From the NCBI GenBank assembly GCA_015501595.1, contig JADNRX010000755.1, forward strand, positions 1-23,801: a DNA stretch of 23,801 bases, given 5' to 3'. Position 1 is the stretch's first letter, and each line of letters starts with the position of its first letter. The notes beneath the pieces are model-generated. The model saw nothing but the letters and a program-made list of their open reading frames with translations. It searched no databases and had not been told where the DNA came from. The translations under genes and the position numbers were made by a program. Shown here in pieces: positions 19,135 to 23,801 of this stretch. This DNA comes from Hymenopellis radicata. Its lineage: Eukaryota > Basidiomycota > Agaricomycetes > Agaricales > Physalacriaceae.

Positions 19135-21048
19135 CTAAGTCAGACAATCTTTCTCCTTCTCATCCACCATGCTGGATTTTTGAGTGTGGTCAGCCGTATT
19201 GATCTTCGGTGGCGCCATGGTGCTGAACATGAGGTACAAGAACGCAGCAACGAGGAAGCCTACAGGCCACACGCAGGAGCTAGTACTTCATATCAGCAAC
19301 GTTGAAAGCACGAGGTAAAGGAAGATAGAGTTTACAAGATGTACTTCGCCCCCACGGGGATGAGCAATGTCGCGTCGACTTTCAATGCGAACCCCGGTAT
19401 GTTCGGAATGAGAGCAAACGTGAATGCAACGAGGGCGCGCCAGTTGAAGCCAGCCGTATACCAGTAGGCGCCGGAAGTCGCCGAGGAAGTAGATGGGTGA
19501 TAGTAAAGCGCAGGAATGTACATGACGCGGCGGCGGAGAATGAACTGCGATACAAATAAGCTGCCTCATTTTGATGTGGAAGACGTGGAAAGGTGCTCAC
19601 GAAGTCAGTGAAGAGAATACCAGAAATAGGGCCCAAGAAGATCGAATAGCCACCGAGGAACGAGGTGAAGGACTTCGCAGAGTTTTGTATAATCCACGGA
19701 CAGACAGCGACGCCGAGAACTGCGCAGATGTATTGACCGCGACGAATGTTGACGTAGGTGGGAAATAGAATGGCGAGGTCATTGCCGACCGCCGTTGAAC
19801 TGGGAACACGCTGAGGATGTTGCATCACACAGAAAGTGAAGATAAACGTACTTGGCACTGATATTGGTCGCGATAACGGCCAATGCCCAGCAGAACGCGG
19901 CGAAGAACTGCGCCGCACGACTATCCCAGAGTTCACACACCTGGAGAGGGTTCCATGTCAACACCCCGTAGATGACCTGTACTGCGCTCGTCACGACCAC
20001 GCCCAAGATCGCGCAGAGTGTAACAGGTATGCTCAGCGCGAATATGTTGGTCCATAAAAACCGTCCTCGGCGACTTGGCGTAACGCGTGAAATCGCAGAT
20101 GTTCAGAGCGAGCGTGGCTTTAGTTGCGATGGCAGAAGTCATAGCGCCGAAGAAGAGGTAAGCCGCGGGGTTTCCGGGTGTGGTCGAAGTGCCTTGAGAG
20201 AACACGGGACCGAAACCGTGGGCCCGACTGACTGCCCAGCCCACTGAATTGTGATGAGATGAAGAAGAAGTGAAGGGAAAGGAGGACGTACAGAGGGTAA
20301 AGCCGAAAATAGGCATGACGACAACTTTCACCATGAACAAGTATCGAAGCTTGGAGATGTGAATCCACAGTAAAGGAAGTTGGATGATATAGAATATGCT
20401 CGAGTAGTCTTAATGGTTTAACTGTAGAAAAAAGTAGATTCACGTACAAGAAGCACAAGAGCTCACTACTGGTGACATGTGCGTTCGGAGGAAGATGATT
20501 CCTCATATTCTTGAAAGACGCCAGATCGCGCCAAGCATGACGCTCACGCACTGTCCCCCCTGGTACGTCTGTGTTCCAAACCAAACTATAGCGGCGACAG
20601 CCCGACATACGACAGCGACTACGGTGCCGCGTATACCAAACGAGGCACGGGCGTAGACGGGAAAGTTAATTCCATAGACAGCGCCCACCCAACCATTCAG
20701 AGCACACGCGATCGAGATGATGACATGCCCAAGGAACACCGCACCAATCGTCGCGCCCGGTGATAACCCGCCTGCAACAGCAGAAGAGGCGACTTGATAC
20801 TGACTGCGCGACGTTAGCGCTCCGGTGTGGCCACACGACATTTGTAAACGGCGTACCTGATTCCGAATGCTTCTGCGATCCAGTATCCGGTGAGATGGAA
20901 CGCCCCCCATTTCCTAGGGCCCTCTGGGAGGTGGGGTACAGGTAAGAGTCGGGCTGACACTTGATGACTTGGCCCTCGACGCCCGCCTCCGACTCCTCCG
21001 CGCGGATGCGCCAGCTAAAGTTCTCGAACGGATTCGAAGATATACCAT
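19135..21048 (-). CDS. NCS1-family nucleobase:cation symporter (frame broken at four places)
   Basis: Twelve-helix plasma-membrane permease of the NCS1 family (uracil, allantoin, thiamine and related compounds). Exons: 21048..20857, 20803..20448, 20398..20292, 20243..19852, 19799..19601, 19544..19336, 19285..19135; introns 48-56 nt. Family landmarks in order: NPFENFSWRIRAEE, RKWGAFHLTGYWIAEAFGIS, QYQVASSAVAGGLSPGATIG, YGINFPVYARASFGIRG, WFGTQTYQGGQCV, LRYLFMVKVVVMPIFGF, AYLFFGAMTSAIATKATLAL, NICDFTRYAKSPR, FPTYVNIRRGQYICAVLGV, GYSIFLGPISGIL, FILRRRVMYIPALYY, and a hydrophilic C-tail. Frame breaks sit at GG 21045-21046 (start), CC 20941-20942, C 20520 and T5 20056-20060. Allowing one base lost, lost, lost and gained makes all phases fit a 535-residue protein, close to family length. 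The substrate cannot be read from the sequence. It may be a pseudogene if the breaks are real. Confidence 0.78.
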
Positions 21049-21446
21049 CGCTTTAGTTAGATCGGATAGACGATTCCAGAGTCAGATAGGATAGCGACGA
21101 GCAAGGTGAGAAGTAGTAGGAATCCTTCACGTTAACGCGAGGTCTTTAGCTGTAGCCTGTCATGGGCGGATGTTACTGTCGGTATTCAAAAAAACAAAGG
21201 ATTTTTATCTCCGTAATTGGACGCAATGTTCCTGCAGAATGGCTGTGCAACAAGCCTGGAAAAAGTCCGAATTGGATTTACGATCCGATGACGTAACTAT
21301 CTAATGTTGGCCACTTATCGTTATCGCATTTCACGGCCGTGGGTCTGTGAGAGAGCAGAATAGTCATTTGACTTCGTATCTCGCATAAATGGCTGCGTGG
21401 TTATCAGGTTCCCTACTCTTCCTTCCCCTCACTCTATTTGACCTCT
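21049..21446. promoter_or_regulatory. Divergent promoter with tandem GATA-type motifs
   Basis: About 400 bases between the divergent permease and class II aldolase genes. TTATCG occurs twice back to back at 21315-21326, giving two adjacent reverse HGATAR sites of the kind bound by fungal nitrogen regulators (AreA/Nit2 GATA factors). This would suit a permease for nitrogenous substrates. The motif is short and binding is inference. An A7 run at 21188-21194 and AT-rich sequence follow; no other gene is visible. Confidence 0.35.
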
Positions 21447-22556
21447 ATGTCGACTTTCCACCAGTCCATTGATAACCTCGCAGAAAACCCTCTCCGTAGG
21501 ACGTGGAGGGTAACAAAGAGGGTACGCATTGTGTCTGATCTATCAGCCCATCTGACTATATATCTGACAGGTACAATTGAACTGGAAAGCGTCCCCAAAT
21601 TCGAGTCGCCGTATGAAGAGCGCGAATGGATTAAGGCGCACATGGCTGCCGCCTTCCGCTACTGGGGCAAGATGGGCTTTGCCGAGGGCGTCTCTGGACA
21701 CATCACCGTGCGCGACCCCGTCCTCCCCGACCACTACTGGTGAGTGAGAGCATCCGCGGGCTTGTCGCGCTAAAGACTAATGGACGACTAGGATGAACCC
21801 CTTTGCGGAGCACTTCTCCACGATGACCAAGTCAATGCTCGTGCTCGTGGATCCCTCAGGCCATGTCTCCCCACACGGCGCCCAGCTCCCGATCAATACC
21901 GCCGGTTTTCATATCCACTCCGCCATCCACAAAGCGCGCCCAGATATCCACGCTGCAGCTCATTGCCACTCCATCCATGAAAGGCATGGAGCGCTTTCGG
22001 ACGTCCTATCGATACACTTACGCAGGATTCGTGTCTTTTCTATGATAACCTTGGTGCGACCTATTGCGCTTCCTGAGTTCTATTTTTACTCATGAAATTC
22101 ATAGGCGTGTATGCCAACTTCGGTGGTATTGTGCTCGCGCAGGAGGAAGGCGAGAATATTGCAAAAGCGCTTGGACCCAAGATGAAGACCTGCATACTCG
22201 GTAATCATGGTCTCCTTACACGTATGTCCGCTTTATTTCTTCTGCTCTTCTTTAAGCTCTTATACCACCACAGTCGGTCGTACTGTCGATGAAGCTGTAT
22301 ATCTCTTCGCTGCCCTTGAACGCCAGTGTCACGTTCAACTGATGGCGGAGGCTGCTGCTGCGAATGGCATCCCAAAAACAATCATCTCGCCCGAGGACGC
22401 CGAGTTCACCGCGAAAACTATCCAGTGGTGGGAGAACACATACGTCAACGTAAGTCCTCTTCATTTCAACGACGGGTAGTTCCCACAACACGCATCTAGT
22501 TCCAACCTGAATACAAGCTGCTCCTGAAGGAAACAAAAGGCGACTTCCTGCTCTAA
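21447..22556 (+). CDS. Class II aldolase/adducin-domain protein (one frame break)
   Basis: Metal-dependent class II aldolase/adducin fold (L-fuculose-1-phosphate aldolase relatives); the fungal members are cytosolic proteins of unproven substrate. Exons: 21447-21495, 21571-21739, 21792-22053, 22105-22221, 22274-22449, 22500-22556; about 276 residues. Landmarks: SPYEEREWIKAHMAAAFRYW, FAEGVSGHITVRDP, MNPFAEHFSTMTKSMLVLVD, HGAQLPINTAGFHIHSAIH, the zinc pair in AAHCHSIH, VYANFGGIVLAQEEGENIAK, ILGNHGLL with a third metal His, ERQCHVQLMAEAAAANGIPK. At 21979 one G is missing from CATGAAAGG. With it, the frame continues KAWSAFGRPIDTLTQDSC, as expected for the family; without it the frame runs out of the conserved sequence. 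The first intron boundary is uncertain: donor 21496 with acceptor 21570 gives 75 nt in phase 1, and the frame also stays open straight through it. Confidence 0.8.
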
Positions 22557-23128
22557 ACATTCGTTGACTTTGATTTTCGTGTCTAACTTGATGTGAATAA
22601 ACCCATCCGATGTACAATCTGTCTGTATATATCACAGGAACTTTCAAGAAATTGAGGCATGTCTGCTCCCTCGCGGAGCAATGTTCTTTGCATTTCCCGT
22701 AAGTACGTGCCCACCTCACCTTAATTTGGTTAAGAGCCACAGTCACAACGAAAGACATCATGATCAAGTTAATGTAAGCATTTAGTGAAGACGCACACAT
22801 GCAAAACTCACGGGTATACAGAGTAGTTGGAATGCTTCTGGTTGCGGTGGGCAGTGCCGAAAAGTCCGCGTCGGGAGGATTAGCATATATAGACAGCTGA
22901 TGTCCATGTAAAACAGAACGTTACCTACCAGTCAATGTTCCTACATGCCGGCAGTATCGTCGATGTGCGGGAAGAGCACTGAAGATTAAGAGGATACATC
23001 AACAACGCTTAAAATAAGCAGTAGTCCAGAAGACGATACGTTAACATCAAGGATCCATAACCAAATCGTCCAAATAAATGTCCATCACCATCGCACAGTC
23101 CGTTTCATATCATTAAGCAGTCCAGGAA
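22557..23128. other. Gap between convergent aldolase and chitin deacetylase genes
   Basis: About 570 bases between two stop codons. A minus-strand frame at 22800..22252 partly covers it but mostly runs antisense to the aldolase exons and is judged a shadow. I found no motif, RNA or repeat. Confidence 0.4.
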
Positions 23129-23801
23129 TTAGCAAGTCCAAGAGCCCTGTAGGGAAAGTGTTAAAACGTTCGGAGAATATGTGAAGTCGCGTACGTCAGG
23201 TGTTCCCGGGGCGGTAGTCCACTGGTATGGTTGTTCCCAAGACATTCCGCCAGAGTGACAAGTCGGTAGCCGGCGGCCTGGAGTTGTTGAATTGCGTACG
23301 GCAGCACCTGGTGCGCGTCGTTTCTAATGGGCGGACCTTGAGTTTCTCTCGCGCGAGGAACAGTGAACTAGAACACCCACCATAAGTTTCATGATTCAGC
23401 GGTAAGATCGTGGATGGGTGTTGGCTGATAGTGGACCTGTAGCGGCTCTCGCTTTCAGCAACGGAGGCGCCGACAGAATCACCGGAACTAAAGGCATATT
23501 ATTCAATCGATCTGTCAATCGCTGAACAGGAATACGCACTCAAAGTCCCAGATCACAAGGCTCTGACCGCGTATGGCAGACGCGGAGCGCACTAAATCGT
23601 TAAAGTTGCCATAGGCTGTAAAGCATCGATGAGCACGAAGTGCACCAATTATAGTTTCGACCTACGAGGTCTCATGAAGGCTGGGGCGACGCCGACGATC
23701 CTTTCCAGAGCCTCTGCGCGTACAATCGGAACGAGTTCTTCGGCGATAGTCAAAAAAGCTCACGTTCCACGCGCCACATCTCATCGTGAACTAACAAGAG
23801 A
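23129..23801 (-). CDS. Chitin/polysaccharide deacetylase, CE4 (NodB) family, 3' part (partial)
   Basis: C-terminal half of a secreted or cell-wall carbohydrate esterase that removes N-acetyl groups from chitin. Exons from the window edge: 23801..23666, 23615..23540, 23487..23381, 23336..23195, 23146..23129; introns 50, 52, 44 and 48 nt. Landmarks: VHDEMWRVERELF, IVRAEALERIVGVAPAFMRP-PYG (NodB motif 3), SLVIWDFDSGDSVGASVAES (motif 4 region), QHPSTILPLNHETY (motif 5 His), VLPYAIQQLQAAGYRLVTLA, ECLG, and a terminal GSWTC then stop. Two one-base losses fit the family: T6 at 23752-23757 (probably T7 on the minus strand, before TIAEELVP) and GGG at 23236-23238 (probably GGGG), after which the tail reads EQPYQWTTAPGTPD-GSWTC. 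The N-terminal motifs 1 and 2 lie outside the window. Confidence 0.78.

Noticed and set aside
22252..22800. 182-codon minus-strand frame
   Set aside because: Mostly antisense to the last two aldolase exons, with no recognisable content.
1..23801. Biosynthetic cluster, transposon, CRISPR or RNA gene
   Set aside because: No backbone enzyme, transposase, terminal repeats, spaced repeats or tRNA-like fold was seen on either strand by eye.

Overview
The window looks like nuclear DNA of a filamentous basidiomycete, most likely an agaricomycete. I infer this from very intron-dense genes (introns mostly 44-67 nt, GT..AG, several exons under 25 nt), from kinases of the tyrosine-kinase-like type that is expanded in mushroom-forming fungi, and from the set of secreted enzymes and permeases. 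There is no sign of bacterial operons, tRNA, rRNA, CRISPR or an intact transposon. All exon coordinates below are hand-derived from reading frames, splice sites and known family motifs; nothing was searched.

Layout, left to right: the 5' end of a D-amino-acid oxidase (minus, cut by the window edge); two related protein kinase genes placed tail to tail (plus 945-3521, minus 6339-3737); a divergent pair made of a PhoD-like phosphatase (minus, 9090-7263) and a glycerophosphodiester/phosphate-type MFS permease (plus, 9361-11258) with a CACGTG box between them; a secreted pectin lyase with about 17 exons (plus, 12000-13981); a large LRR-like protein of unknown function (minus, 17279-14288); an AIF/FSP1-type FAD oxidoreductase (plus, 17604-18889); an NCS1 nucleobase-type permease (minus, 21048-19135) divergent from a class II aldolase/adducin-domain protein (plus, 21447-22556); and the 3' part of a CE4 chitin deacetylase (minus, 23129 to beyond the right edge).

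Functionally the region mixes nutrient acquisition (organic phosphate, pectin, nucleobases or related N compounds, D-amino acids), cell-wall remodelling and signalling. It does not look like one biosynthetic cluster. The PhoD/MFS pair is the best case for genes working together, since phosphate release and uptake would share one promoter.

The most striking whole-window pattern is that five genes (both kinases, the permease, the aldolase and the deacetylase) read as good family members only if single-base frame breaks are allowed. Every one of about eleven such breaks can be explained as a +1 or -1 change in the length of a short run of one base. The pectin lyase, MFS permease and FAD oxidoreductase read cleanly through 17, 9 and 3 exons. 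Either the source assembly has uncorrected run-length errors, or several neighbouring genes are decaying. The LRR-like gene has an in-frame TAG that is not of this kind.
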